From Caulobacteraceae bacterium (GTDB lineage Bacteria > Pseudomonadota > Alphaproteobacteria > Caulobacterales > Caulobacteraceae): a stretch of 64,000 nucleotides of DNA. Positions 42,519 through 54,616 of this stretch are shown piece by piece. The DNA lies in assembly GCA_019746095.1 (NCBI GenBank), contig JAIESL010000022.1, forward strand, positions 95,111 through 159,110. Reading direction: 5' to 3'. Both the position numbers and the translations under genes were made by a program. The notes under the pieces were generated by a model, which was not told where the DNA came from, made no database searches, and was given only the letters and a program-made list of their open reading frames with translations. Within the stretch, counting starts at the first letter, position 1; every line of letters starts with the position of its first letter.

Positions 42519-45419
42519 CTACCTCAAGGTCGCCGAGTCGAGGTTCAGCCCGGTCAAGGGAATGACCTCGACGTTCGGATATCGGGCCCGCAGCGCCTCG
42601 ATGAAGGTGGAAGCGTCACCGACGATGACCAGGCTGGCGTCCGACGCCGGCAGGTGCCGGGCGAAGGCGGCCTGTACCTGTTCGGGGGTGATGGCCCGGA
42701 CCCGTCCCGCATAGGCGGCCAGGTCGCTCATCGGCAGGTCGTACAGGGCCAGGCCGGCGACCAGGGACCCGAGGCCGTCGACCGTCTCCAGCGAACTGCC
42801 GAAGGCCCCGGTCAGGATGGCCTGGCGGGTGGTCATTTCGCTCTCGGTCGGCCGGGTCGTGGCCAGCCGGGTCAGTTCGGCCAGGATCAGGCCGGCGACC
42901 TCGACGGCCGCGTCATTGCGGGTCTGGGCCGAGGCGGTGAAGGCCCCGGTATCCAGCCGCACGCCCAGTCCCGAACGGGTGCCGTAGCTGAGGCCGCGCT
43001 TGATCCTGATCTCCTGGTTCAGGCGCGAGGTGAAGCTGCCGCCCAGCAGGGTATTGCCCAGGGTCAGGGGGAAATAGTCCGCGTCATCGCGGGCGATGCT
43101 GCGCCGGGCGACGAAGACGGCGGCCTGGCCGGCCCCGGGCTGGTCGATGACCACGACGCGGGGTGGTGCGGCCGCTCCTGCGCGGGCCGCGACCTCGGGC
43201 GCAGTGGCGGCGGCGCGCCAGTCACCGAAGGCCCGTTCGGCCAGGAAGCGGGCTTCCTCGACCGTGATGTCCCCCGAGAAGACCAGCTTGGCGCCGGCGG
43301 GGGAGTAGCGGCCGGCGTGGAAGGCGGCGACGTCCTCACGCGTCCGGGTCGGCAGGGAGTTCAGCGTGCCGCCGCCGGGCGCGCCATAGGGGGCATTGCC
43401 GAAGATCACCCGCGCCACGGTGGCTGTACCCACCGGACCGGGCGAGCTCAGCTGGATGCGCAGGCCGTCCAGCGCCTGATCGCGCTGGCGCTCCAGTTCC
43501 TCGACGGCGAAGTCGGGGCGCAGGGCCAGGTCGGCCAGGATTTCCATGGCCTGCGGGAAGACGTCGGCCGGGGCATTGGCATAGACGGTGGTGAAGTCGG
43601 GCCCCGGGTTGGCGCCGATGTCGGCCCCCAGCTGCTCGATCTGCGCCGCGATCTCGGGGGCCGACCGGCCGTCGGCACCCTGGGTCAGCAGGGCGGCGGT
43701 CATGTTGGCTACCCCCGCCTTGCCCGACGGATCATGGGCCGAACCGGCGGGCAGGCTGAGGCGGGCCGAGACCAGCGGCAGCCCCGGCTTGCGGGCGACG
43801 AAGACCTCCAGTCCGCTGTCCAGGGTAAAGGTCTGGATGGCCGGTGTGGCGGGTTCAACCGCGGTGCCGGGCTGCGGCATGGGCTGGCGCCGGCCTTCGG
43901 GCAGCAGTTCGAAGATACGGCCGACGGGGGCAAGGTCGGCGACCCGGACCGGGGCCGTCACGTCCACGGCCTGCACTGTCACCGGATTGGCCTCGTCGGC
44001 GTTCAGATAGCGGATGGCGATGCTGCGCTGGTTCGTCAGATAGCGCTGCGCCACCCGCTGGATGTCGGCGGCGGTCACGGCCTGCAGGTCGGCGATCTCC
44101 CGGTCCGCGGCGGCGGCGTCGCCCGTATTGATCAGCGACCAGCCCAGCACATTGGCCCGATCCTCGACCGTCTCGCGCTGGCGCAGGGCCGAGGCGACCA
44201 GTTCGTTCCGGGCCTCGGCCAGTTCGGCCTCGGTCACCGGCGTATCTCGCAGCCGGGCGGCCTCTGCGCGCAGGGCCGCCAGGCCTTCCTCGGGCGTCCT
44301 GCCCTCGGCCATGATGGCATAGGCGGTCAGGGCACCGGCCTGCTGGCTGGCGTCCAGGCTCGAGCTGGTTTGGGAGGTCAGCTGCTGGTCATACACCAGC
44401 GACCGGTACAGGCGGCTGGACTCCCCGGTCGACAGGATGCCGTCCAGCACGGTCAGGGCCGCGCGGTCAGGATGGTCATAGCGCACGGTCGGCCAGGCCA
44501 GGACCACGGCGGGCAGGGGCACATTCGGGGCGTGGAAGGTGGCCTCCCGCGGGCCGGTGGGCTCGGGTTCGCGCACATCATTGGCGGGCAGGGGGCGGTC
44601 CGGATTGGTCAGGGGCCCGAAATAGCGGTCGATCCAGCCGTCCAGCTGGGCCTGGTCGAAATTGCCCGAGACGATCAGATAGGCGTTGTCCGGGCGATAG
44701 TAGGTGGCGTGGAAGCGGCGCACGTCCTCGATGGTCGCCGCGTCCAGGTTTTCGATCGAGCCGATGGTCGAGCGGCGGTAGGGGTGCTCCTGATAGATGG
44801 TCGCCGGCACGAACAGGCTGAACAGACGGCCGTAGGGGCTGGCCAGAACGCCCTGGCGGTACTCCTCCTTGACCACGTCGCGCTCGCTCTCGAACACGGA
44901 TTCATTGACCACCAGCGAGCCCAGACGGTCGGCCTCGGCGAAGATCAGCCGCTCCAGATGATTGGCCGGCACGGTCTCGTGATAGGCGGTGACGTCGTCG
45001 GAGGTGAAGGCGTTGTTGTTGCCGCCCACGTCCTCGGTCAGCCGGTCAAAGGTCTCGTCCGGGAAATTCTCGGTCGCCTTGAACATCAGGTGTTCGAACA
45101 GATGGGCGAAGCCCGAGCGATCCTGCGGATCGTCCTTGGACCCGACCTTGTACCAGACCTGGATGGTGACGTTCGAGGTCGAGGTGTCGCGCGCCGTGAA
45201 GACCCGGAGGCCATTGGCCAGGGCCCGCTCCCGGAAGCCGAGCGGCGGCACCACGACGGGCCGGGACTGAACCTCTGCGGCCGCTGCGGCGTCTGCCGCG
45301 GCCCGGGCGGCGGCCGTTGCGGCGTTGATCGTCGCATCCGAATGGGACGTCGTGGCGCAGGCCGAAACGCCCAGCATCAGGGCGGCGATCGAGGCGGCGG
45401 CGAACAGGCGGGACTTCAT
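42519..45419 (-). CDS. M16 family metallopeptidase (pitrilysin-like), lipoprotein
   Basis: A 966-residue two-half zinc peptidase. The signal ends in a lipobox (ALMLGVSAC, cysteine about residue 21), so it is probably lipid-anchored. The inverted zinc motif is FAHLFEHLMFKATENF (HxxEH) with the third ligand in ESERDVVKEEYRQG. The C-terminal inactive half (from about 520) has the second M16 domain (VFVARKPGLPLVSARLSLPAGSAHD). Enzymes of this type clear transit or signal peptides and other oligopeptides in the periplasm. A second homologue is at 60.0 kb. Confidence 0.93.
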   Translation of the reverse strand: MKSRLFAAASIAALMLGVSACATTSHSDATINAATAAARAAADAAAAAEVQSRPVVVPPLGFRERALANGLRVFTARDTSTSNVTIQVWYKVGSKDDPQDRSGFAHLFEHLMFKATENFPDETFDRLTEDVGGNNNAFTSDDVTAYHETVPANHLERLIFAEADRLGSLVVNESVFESERDVVKEEYRQGVLASPYGRLFSLFVPATIYQEHPYRRSTIGSIENLDAATIEDVRRFHATYYRPDNAYLIVSGNFDQAQLDGWIDRYFGPLTNPDRPLPANDVREPEPTGPREATFHAPNVPLPAVVLAWPTVRYDHPDRAALTVLDGILSTGESSRLYRSLVYDQQLTSQTSSSLDASQQAGALTAYAIMAEGRTPEEGLAALRAEAARLRDTPVTEAELAEARNELVASALRQRETVEDRANVLGWSLINTGDAAAADREIADLQAVTAADIQRVAQRYLTNQRSIAIRYLNADEANPVTVQAVDVTAPVRVADLAPVGRIFELLPEGRRQPMPQPGTAVEPATPAIQTFTLDSGLEVFVARKPGLPLVSARLSLPAGSAHDPSGKAGVANMTAALLTQGADGRSAPEIAAQIEQLGADIGANPGPDFTTVYANAPADVFPQAMEILADLALRPDFAVEELERQRDQALDGLRIQLSSPGPVGTATVARVIFGNAPYGAPGGGTLNSLPTRTREDVAAFHAGRYSPAGAKLVFSGDITVEEARFLAERAFGDWRAAATAPEVAARAGAAAPPRVVVIDQPGAGQAAVFVARRSIARDDADYFPLTLGNTLLGGSFTSRLNQEIRIKRGLSYGTRSGLGVRLDTGAFTASAQTRNDAAVEVAGLILAELTRLATTRPTESEMTTRQAILTGAFGSSLETVDGLGSLVAGLALYDLPMSDLAAYAGRVRAITPEQVQAAFARHLPASDASLVIVGDASTFIEALRARYPNVEVIPLTGLNLDSATLR

Positions 45420-45504
45420 GGGGCAGGGCTCCGGTCACCCGGCGCTCGCGGGCGCGCGGACCCTATCAGGGCCGAAACCGGACGCACCTTACGGAGTCGT
45501 AATG

Positions 45505-46401
45505 TCAATCCAGCCTGAGCGCACCCGCCAGCAGCCTCGCCTCTGCGGCCCGGCTGGAACCGGCGCGCCAGGCCACCACGATCTCGCGGCGCGGGGCCTT
45601 GGCCGCGATCGGCCGCACCACCACGCCGGGCAGGTCCGCCAGCCCGGCCCGCACCGCCATCTCGGGCAGGAAACTGACCCCCAGCCCCGCCGACACCATC
45701 TGGACCAGTGTATGCAGGCTGGTCGCGGCGAAGACGTCCTCGCCGCGCGGCGGCTCGATGCCGAAGGCCGCCAGGGCGTGGTCGCGCAGACAGTGGCCGT
45801 CCTCCAGCAGGATCAGGTCCTCGGCCTTCAGCGAACCGGCCGGGATCGGCCCGGTCCCCGCCAGGGCGTGGCCGACGGGCGCGGCCGCCAGGATCTCGTC
45901 GTCGCCGATCCGGGCGTGGTCGATGCCGGGGGCGGAATAGGGCAGGGCGATCACCGCCGCATCCAGTTGTCCCGCCTTCAGCCCGGCGACCAGTCGAGGC
46001 GTCAGGTCCTCGCGGATGAACAGCCGCAGGGCCGGCCATTCCGCCTTCACCCCCGGAAGCCTGGCAGGCAGCAGGAAGGGAGCCACGGTCGGGATGACGC
46101 CCAGCCGGAACCGCCCCGACAGCGGCTTGCCCGCATTGCGCGCCGCCTCGACCAGATCCTCGGTCCGGGCCAGAACATCCTCGCCCCGGCGCACGGCCTC
46201 GGCCCCGACCGCGGTCAGCTGGATATTGCCGCGGGTCCGTTCGACCACCGGCGCGCCCAGGATCTTCTCCAGCTCCTGCACCCCGGCCGACAGGGCCGGC
46301 TGGCTGACGTGGGCCGCCTCGGCCGCCCGGCTGAACGAGGCGTGTTCGGCCAGGAGCTTGAGATACTGCAGCTGTCGCAGGGTCGGGAGCATGGTCGACA
46401 T
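45505..46401 (-). CDS. oxyR: LysR-type peroxide regulator OxyR with a single cysteine
   Basis: A 298-residue LysR regulator. The winged helix is LRQLQYLKLLAEHASFSRAAEAAHVSQPALSAGVQELE. The redox segment LLEDGHCLRDHALAAFG keeps the peroxidatic Cys (Cys199 of E. coli), but the resolving Cys208 position is not a cysteine, and no other Cys occurs in the whole protein. It is downstream of katG on the same strand, with an ATAG-N7-CTAT site at its start. The start may be ATG 46401 or ATG 46392. Confidence 0.92.
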   Translation of the reverse strand: MSTMLPTLRQLQYLKLLAEHASFSRAAEAAHVSQPALSAGVQELEKILGAPVVERTRGNIQLTAVGAEAVRRGEDVLARTEDLVEAARNAGKPLSGRFRLGVIPTVAPFLLPARLPGVKAEWPALRLFIREDLTPRLVAGLKAGQLDAAVIALPYSAPGIDHARIGDDEILAAAPVGHALAGTGPIPAGSLKAEDLILLEDGHCLRDHALAAFGIEPPRGEDVFAATSLHTLVQMVSAGLGVSFLPEMAVRAGLADLPGVVVRPIAAKAPRREIVVAWRAGSSRAAEARLLAGALRLD

Positions 46402-46416
46402 ATAGGGGCCTGCTAT
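46402..46416. promoter_or_regulatory. OxyR-like half site at the oxyR start
   Basis: ATAG-GGGCCTG-CTAT matches the OxyR core ATAG-N7-CTAT exactly and lies immediately before the oxyR start codon. Binding there would occlude translation-start-proximal DNA, consistent with autorepression as is usual for LysR regulators. Confidence 0.5.
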
Positions 46417-46507
46417 GGTTTGGCCAAAGGCAATCGAGCGGCCTTATGGCCAGGTGCCGGTGGTGGCGACGGACCGATCAGGCCGTCGCCGCCCCGGGTG
46501 CTCCCGT

Positions 46508-48742
<2,235 letters not shown>

Positions 48743-48768
48743 CTAGACCGTTCGCGTCAGAAGAGAAA

Positions 48769-48809
48769 ATCGATAAACCCTGTTAGCAGGAACAGGAAAA
48801 TCTATCGAT
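48769..48809. promoter_or_regulatory. Nested palindromic operator upstream of katG
   Basis: Outer inverted arms ATCGATA (48769-48775) and TATCGAT (48803-48809) enclose a perfect inner repeat CCTGTT-AGCAGG-AACAGG (48779-48796). Reading tetrads at 11-bp spacing gives a partial OxyR match ending in a perfect CTAT (48802-48805). It lies 66-106 bp before katG, a normal activator position. Confidence 0.6.
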
Positions 48810-48817
48810 GCGCCCGA

Positions 48818-49201
48818 TCAGGCCACCGCGGCCTGCTCCATCAGGAAGGCATTCAGCTTGTTGCCGTCGGGATCGCGAAAATAGGCGGCGTAGAAACTGT
48901 CCCCGCGCGGTCCGGGCGGTCCGTCACAGGTCCCGCCGTGCGCCAGGGCAATCTCGTGCAGCCGGTGGATCTGTTCGCGCGATCCCGCTTCCAGCGCCAC
49001 CATCACCCCGTTGCCGACGCTGGCCGCCTGGCCGTCGAAAGGCCTGGTCAGCCCGATCCCGGCCCCGCCGCCCGGCGTGCCCCAGGCGATCGCCCCGGGC
49101 CACTCCATCATCCGCGACGTCCCCAGTTCGGCGGCGATGGCGTCATAGAATTTCGCCGCCCGCTCGAGGTCATTGGTACCCAGCGTCACATAGCCGATCA
49201 T
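48818..49201 (-). CDS. VOC (glyoxalase/bleomycin resistance-like) family protein
   Basis: A 127-residue vicinal-oxygen-chelate fold protein. The first half begins MIGYVTLGTNDLERAAKFYDAI, the second ends SFYAAYFRDPDGNKLNAFLME with the conserved DPDGN motif. Metal ligands are not obvious (Glu in the C-terminal LNAFLMEQ), so it may be a binding rather than catalytic member. ATG 49201 is supported by GGGAGGA; a longer frame is not. It is upstream of katG on the same strand. Confidence 0.85.
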   Translation of the reverse strand: MIGYVTLGTNDLERAAKFYDAIAAELGTSRMMEWPGAIAWGTPGGGAGIGLTRPFDGQAASVGNGVMVALEAGSREQIHRLHEIALAHGGTCDGPPGPRGDSFYAAYFRDPDGNKLNAFLMEQAAVA

Positions 49202-49251
49202 GTGGAAATCCTCCCTTTGGACCTCACTCAATCACGAACAAAGCAGGAACG

Positions 49252-50025
49252 TCAACCGTTCGCCAGCCACCGCATCCGGCAGGCCATGATCGCCGTCTCG
49301 CCCAGCCGGTCGACCAGCCGCCAGTTGACCACGGCCCCGATCGGCGCGCCGACCACCGGGATCAGCCGGGCCAGTTTGGCCAGGTCGATGTAGTCCCGGT
49401 ACTCGATCTGGAAGCGCCGCCAGTCGTATTCGGTGATGGCGTCGGGCTGGTCCACACCCGCGATCCAGCGCTCCAGGTCCGCCAGGGCCCCGGGCCGCCG
49501 TCTCGCGCTGGCGAAGGCCAGGTGGAAGATGTGCAGCAGGAACAGCCGCTCCCTCACCGTATCGCCGCCCCAGCCATAGGCGGCGACCACCTCGCCCAGC
49601 ATCCGCACCTTGATCGCCATCAGGGCCGGGAAGTCCGCCGCCGCCAGCACGAAACCGCCGGCCCCTGCGACCCCGCCCTCGACGCTGGCGGTGGTGCGAC
49701 AGGCCTTGATCCTCGCCCGTGCCCGCAGTTCCCGCGCCGCCAGCGAGCCGTCCGCCATGGGCCGGGCCGGGATCAGGTCCGAGCCGAACAGGATTCCCCT
49801 GGTCATTGCCTCGACGCCCGAGGTGATGATGGCGTGGACCCGCTCGGGGATGATCCGGTTGATCCGGTCCTGGGTCCCCCGCGTGGCCCTGTCCCAAAGA
49901 CCTGGCGGCTTCAGCACCTGCGCCCGCCAGGCCCCGACCTCGGCGCGCACCGTCGCCTCGTCCACGACCCTGATCAGGTCGTCGGGCACGGCCTCGGCGG
50001 CAATGATCTCGGGCAGACTGGCCAT
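49252..50025 (-). CDS. EcsC family protein
   Basis: A 257-residue EcsC-domain protein. Recognisable blocks are VEGGVAGAGGFVLAAADFPALMAIKVRMLGEVVAAYGWGGD and LARLIPVVGAPIGAVVNWRLVDRLGETAIMACRMR, both Gly/Ala-rich amphipathic helices typical of the family. EcsC proteins are found in Bacillus and many Gram-negatives and have no settled function; they may be peripheral membrane proteins. Start chosen at ATG 50025, where the conserved N-terminus begins. Confidence 0.82.
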   Translation of the reverse strand: MASLPEIIAAEAVPDDLIRVVDEATVRAEVGAWRAQVLKPPGLWDRATRGTQDRINRIIPERVHAIITSGVEAMTRGILFGSDLIPARPMADGSLAARELRARARIKACRTTASVEGGVAGAGGFVLAAADFPALMAIKVRMLGEVVAAYGWGGDTVRERLFLLHIFHLAFASARRRPGALADLERWIAGVDQPDAITEYDWRRFQIEYRDYIDLAKLARLIPVVGAPIGAVVNWRLVDRLGETAIMACRMRWLANG

Positions 50026-50115
50026 GATGGCTCCGGCAGACGCAGGGTGACGGTTGCAGGCGAAAGCGCACGGGTCTAGACCGCCGCCAACGCTTTCCCA
50101 ACCACCCATCAATAT

Positions 50116-51121
<1,006 letters not shown>

Positions 51122-51150
51122 GGCGCTCACGGCCTGGGCGCCGTGGAAGA

Positions 51151-51190
51151 AAACAAAGGGGCCGCAGAGCGATCTGCGGCCCCGATCTTT
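51151..51190. terminator. Bidirectional intrinsic terminator between mdh and zapE
   Basis: GGGGCCGCAGA, loop GCGA, TCTGCGGCCCC: a perfect 11-bp stem at 51158-51183, followed by GATCTTTTG on plus and preceded by AAAACAAAG, which reads CTTTGTTTTC on minus. It should stop transcription from both convergent genes. Confidence 0.88.
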
Positions 51191-51244
51191 TGTGGACGTC
51201 GCTCCCGCAAGACCAGGGCAGGCGCGCGGCATTGTGGTCCCGGC

Positions 51245-52348
51245 CTAGGCTGATCTCTCACGCGCCAGCCAGTCGGCGCTCGCCATTTCATTGAGCCGCG
51301 ACGCTGTCCGCTCGAACTCGAACGCCCCGACGCCCTCGCGGTACAGGGCCTCGGGCGCCGCCCCGGCCAGCACCACCAGCCGCGTCCCGGCCTCATAGAG
51401 GGCGTCGATCAGGGTCACGAACCGCCGCGCCGCCTGCTGATTGTCCGGTCCCATCACCGGGACATTCTCCAGGAACAGCGTATGGAACCGCCCGGCGATG
51501 GCCAGATAGTCCTGCGGCCCCAGCGCCGTGCCGCACAGTTCCGCAAAGGTCGCCCGCGCCAGCCCGCCGTCGGTCCGCGCGATCACCAGTTCCCGGCCGA
51601 GCACCGTCAGCCGGGTCGGCGATTCCTGCTGCTCGCCCTTGAGCTGTTCCCACAGCCCCTCGAACCCGGTGCGCTGCCCGGCCTCGGTGGCCGTGTACCA
51701 GACCCGCGTCCCCATCAGCCGGTCCAGCCGCCAGTCGCGCGCGCCCGAAACCCCGACCGCCACACACCGGCGCTCCAGCATGGCGATGAAGGGCAGGAAG
51801 AGCTGCCGGTTGATCCCGTTCACATACAGCTGGTCCGGGGCCCGGTTCGAGGTCACCGCCAGCACCACCCCCCGCTCGAACAGGGCCTCGAACAGCCGGC
51901 CCAGGATCATGGCGTCGGCAATGTCGGTGACCTGCAGCTCGTCGAAACACAGCAGCCGTGCCTCGGACGCGATCAGCTCCGCGACCGGCTTGATGGGATC
52001 GTCGCCTTTCGACTGGCCGAACACCCGCTTGCGCGCCCGGGCATCCCCCTCGCGCCACTGGCGCACCAGGTCGTGGACCCGGGCCATGAAGGCGTGGAAA
52101 TGGGCGCGGGTCTTGCGCGGCTCGGGGGCCGTGGCGAAGAACATGTCCATCAGCAGGGATTTTCCGCGCCCCGGCGGCCCCCACAGATAGACGCCGCGCA
52201 CCTCGGGACGGCCGCCGAACAGGCCACGCCGGCCCAGATCCTTCTCCAGCCGGGTCAAGGCCTCGACCACCGCAATCTGCGACGGATCGGGTGTCAGCCG
52301 GCCCTCGGCCAAACGACGGTCATAAGCTTTGCGTATGCGTGAGGGCAT
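51245..52348 (-). CDS. zapE: Cell division protein ZapE (AFG1-like ATPase)
   Basis: A 367-residue AFG1/LACE1-family ATPase. Walker A: VYLWGPPGRGKSLLMDMFF; HFHAFMARVHDLVRQ; Walker B: LLCFDELQVTDIADAMIL; sensor region VLAVTSNRAPDQLYVNGINRQLFLPFI; and the C-terminal YEAGTRLVVLAGAAPEALY. In E. coli ZapE acts at the Z-ring; mitochondrial homologues handle respiratory-chain proteins. zapE next to mdh is a common alphaproteobacterial arrangement. Confidence 0.94.
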   Translation of the reverse strand: MPSRIRKAYDRRLAEGRLTPDPSQIAVVEALTRLEKDLGRRGLFGGRPEVRGVYLWGPPGRGKSLLMDMFFATAPEPRKTRAHFHAFMARVHDLVRQWREGDARARKRVFGQSKGDDPIKPVAELIASEARLLCFDELQVTDIADAMILGRLFEALFERGVVLAVTSNRAPDQLYVNGINRQLFLPFIAMLERRCVAVGVSGARDWRLDRLMGTRVWYTATEAGQRTGFEGLWEQLKGEQQESPTRLTVLGRELVIARTDGGLARATFAELCGTALGPQDYLAIAGRFHTLFLENVPVMGPDNQQAARRFVTLIDALYEAGTRLVVLAGAAPEALYREGVGAFEFERTASRLNEMASADWLARERSA

Positions 52349-52437
52349 GGTTTCCGGGCTTAGCGGCGCGCGCGACCGCTGAAAAGCGATTGCTTCGCGC
52401 CCGCGAAAGCCTACATGCCTGTTTCATCCCCGCATTC

Positions 52438-52478
52438 CGCCCTCAACCAGCGAGCGACCGCGTCGCGAGCACAGGGCG
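52438..52478 (+). other. CUCAA hairpin motif, diverged copy before asd
   Basis: Outer arms CGCCCT (52438-52443) and AGGGCG (52473-52478), perfect 6 bp, enclose CAACCA, an inner hairpin GCGAC-CGC-GTCGC and GCGAGCAC. The 3' part (GCGAGCAC then AGG) resembles that of the copy before fabI. It ends 18 nt before the asd start. Confidence 0.5.
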
Positions 52479-52496
52479 TCCGAAGGACCGTCTCTC

Positions 52497-53543
52497 ATGG
52501 GTTACAAAGTCGCCGTCGTGGGCGCCACCGGCAATGTCGGCCGGGAAATGCTGAACATCCTCGAGGAACTCGATTTCCCCGTCGACAAGATGCACGCCGT
52601 CGCCTCGCGCAAGTCCAAGGGCGTCGAGGTCTCCTGGGGCGACCGGACGATCAAATGCGAGGACATCGAACTGTTCGACTTCTCGTCCGTCGACCTCGTG
52701 CTGATGAGCGCCGGCGGCGACGCCTCGCGCCTGTGGTCAGAGAAGATCGGCAAGGCCGGCCCTATCGTCATCGACAATTCCTCGGCCTTCCGCATGGACC
52801 CGGACGTGCCCCTGATCGTGCCCGAGGTGAACCCCGACGCCATCAAGCTGGCGACGAGGAAGAACATCATCGCCAACCCCAACTGCTCGACCGCCCAGCT
52901 GGTCGTGGCCCTCAAGCCCCTGCATGACGCGGCGAAGATCACCCGGGCGGTGGTCTCGACCTATCAGTCGGTTTCCGGCGCCGGCAAGGCGGGCATGGAC
53001 GAGCTGTGGAACCAGACCAAGGCCATCTACGGCCTCGGCGACGCGACCCCGAAACTCTTCCCCAAGCAGATCGCCTTCAACGTCATCCCCTTCATCGGCT
53101 CCTTCCGCGACGACGGTTTCACCGACGAGGAAGCCAAGATGTGGAACGAGGTCCACAAGATCATGGACCCCTCGATCCGGCTGACCGTCACCTGCGTGCG
53201 GGTGCCGGTCTTCGTCGGCCATTCGGAATCCGTGAACCTCGAGTTCGATCGCCCGATCAGCCCGGACGAGGCCCGCGCCATCCTGCGCGAAGCCCCCGGC
53301 GTCATGGTCATCGATAAGCAGGAGCACGACGGCTACATAACCCCCGTCGACGCCGCCGGCGAACACGCGGTCTATGTCAGCCGCATCCGCAAGGATCCGA
53401 CCGTCGAGCACGGCCTGTCGCTCTGGGTCGTCTCCGACAACCTGCGCAAGGGCGCGGCCCTCAATGCCGTCCAGATCGCCCAGCTGCTGGACGAGACCGG
53501 GACCATCAAGCCGTCGTCGGGATATCGCAGCATCACGGTCTGA
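52497..53543 (+). CDS. asd: Aspartate-semialdehyde dehydrogenase
   Basis: A 348-residue enzyme for the second step of the aspartate pathway (lysine/DAP, threonine, methionine). NADP motif VAVVGATGNVGREMLNIL; catalytic Cys in IIANPNCSTAQLVVALKPLHD; His in RVPVFVGHSESVNLEFD; substrate Lys/Glu in the VSGAGKAGMDELWNQ region. AAGGA provides the ribosome site. It precedes a RarD-like permease by 5 bp and may share its transcript. Confidence 0.97.
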   Translation: MGYKVAVVGATGNVGREMLNILEELDFPVDKMHAVASRKSKGVEVSWGDRTIKCEDIELFDFSSVDLVLMSAGGDASRLWSEKIGKAGPIVIDNSSAFRMDPDVPLIVPEVNPDAIKLATRKNIIANPNCSTAQLVVALKPLHDAAKITRAVVSTYQSVSGAGKAGMDELWNQTKAIYGLGDATPKLFPKQIAFNVIPFIGSFRDDGFTDEEAKMWNEVHKIMDPSIRLTVTCVRVPVFVGHSESVNLEFDRPISPDEARAILREAPGVMVIDKQEHDGYITPVDAAGEHAVYVSRIRKDPTVEHGLSLWVVSDNLRKGAALNAVQIAQLLDETGTIKPSSGYRSITV

Positions 53544-53548
53544 CGACC

Positions 53549-54475
53549 GTGCCGACCACCCCGTCCGCCACGCCCCGCGCCGCCCTGGTCTCGGCCTTCG
53601 GCTGCTATGTCATGTGGGGGTTCATGCCCCTGCTGTTCATGGGGCAGGGCGCGCTCGGCTTCGACTCGCTCGAAATCCTCGCCCACCGCGCCCTCTGGTC
53701 GGTGGCGGTCGCCGGCCTGCTGGTGCTGCTGGCGAAACAGGGCGGTCAGGTCCGGGCCGCCTTCGCCTCGCCCCGGACCCTGGGCTGGCTGACGGCCTCG
53801 ACCCTGCTGATCGCCGTCAACTGGGGCCTCTATGTCTGGGCCACGACGCACGAGGCCACGCTCGAGGCCAGCCTCGGCTATTACATCAACCCGCTGCTCA
53901 ACATGGTCGTGGGCCTGTGGCTGTTCCGCGAGAAGATCGACAAATGGGGCTGGGTCGCCATCGGCCTGGCCGCCATCGGCGTGGCCTTCCAGACCGCCGC
54001 CCTCGGCCGCCCGCCCTGGATCTCCATCGTCCTGGCCATCAGCTTCGCCAGCTACGGCGTGATCCGCAAACGCGTGCCGATCGACGCCCAGGCCGGCCTG
54101 CTGGTGGAATGCCTGCTGCTGGTCCCCTTCGGCCTGGCCTGGGTGCTGTGGCTGCAGCACACCGGCACGGGCGTGGCCTTCGACAGCCCGGTCAACACCG
54201 CCTGGGCCCTGCTCAACGGCCCGGCCACCGTCCTGCCCCTGGCCCTGTTCGCCTGGTCCGCCCGGCGCCTGCCGCTGTCGACCCTCGGCTTCATCCAGTT
54301 CCTCGCCCCGACCCTGCAGTTCACCGTCGGCGTCTGGGCCGGCGAGGCCCTGACGCCCCTGCGGATCATCAGCTTCGCCTTCATCTGGGGCGGGGCCGGC
54401 GTCTTCGCCGCCGCCGCCTTCTTCCGCCACCGCGCCGCCCGCGAGGCGCTCAAGCGGTGCGCGGAGCCGGTGTGA
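53549..54475 (+). CDS. RarD/EamA-type drug/metabolite permease
   Basis: A 308-residue inner-membrane protein with about ten transmembrane segments in two EamA halves, starting at GTG 53549. RarD hallmarks are present: GCYVMWGFMPLLFM at the start, EILAHRALWSV, YVWATTHEATLEASLGYYINPLLNMVVG and the late GFIQFLAPTLQFTVGV. RarD relatives export amino acids or toxic analogues; linkage to asd makes an aspartate-family amino acid a possible substrate (inference). A large heptamer repeat begins just after the stop. Confidence 0.9.
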   Translation: MPTTPSATPRAALVSAFGCYVMWGFMPLLFMGQGALGFDSLEILAHRALWSVAVAGLLVLLAKQGGQVRAAFASPRTLGWLTASTLLIAVNWGLYVWATTHEATLEASLGYYINPLLNMVVGLWLFREKIDKWGWVAIGLAAIGVAFQTAALGRPPWISIVLAISFASYGVIRKRVPIDAQAGLLVECLLLVPFGLAWVLWLQHTGTGVAFDSPVNTAWALLNGPATVLPLALFAWSARRLPLSTLGFIQFLAPTLQFTVGVWAGEALTPLRIISFAFIWGGAGVFAAAAFFRHRAAREALKRCAEPV

Positions 54476-54477
54476 AG

Positions 54478-54611
<134 letters not shown>

Positions 54612-54616
54612 CCGGC

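Noticed and set aside
42654..45518. A 954-codon open frame on the plus strand
   Set aside because: It is antisense to the other M16 gene, has low-complexity Gly/Gln/Arg composition and no motif.
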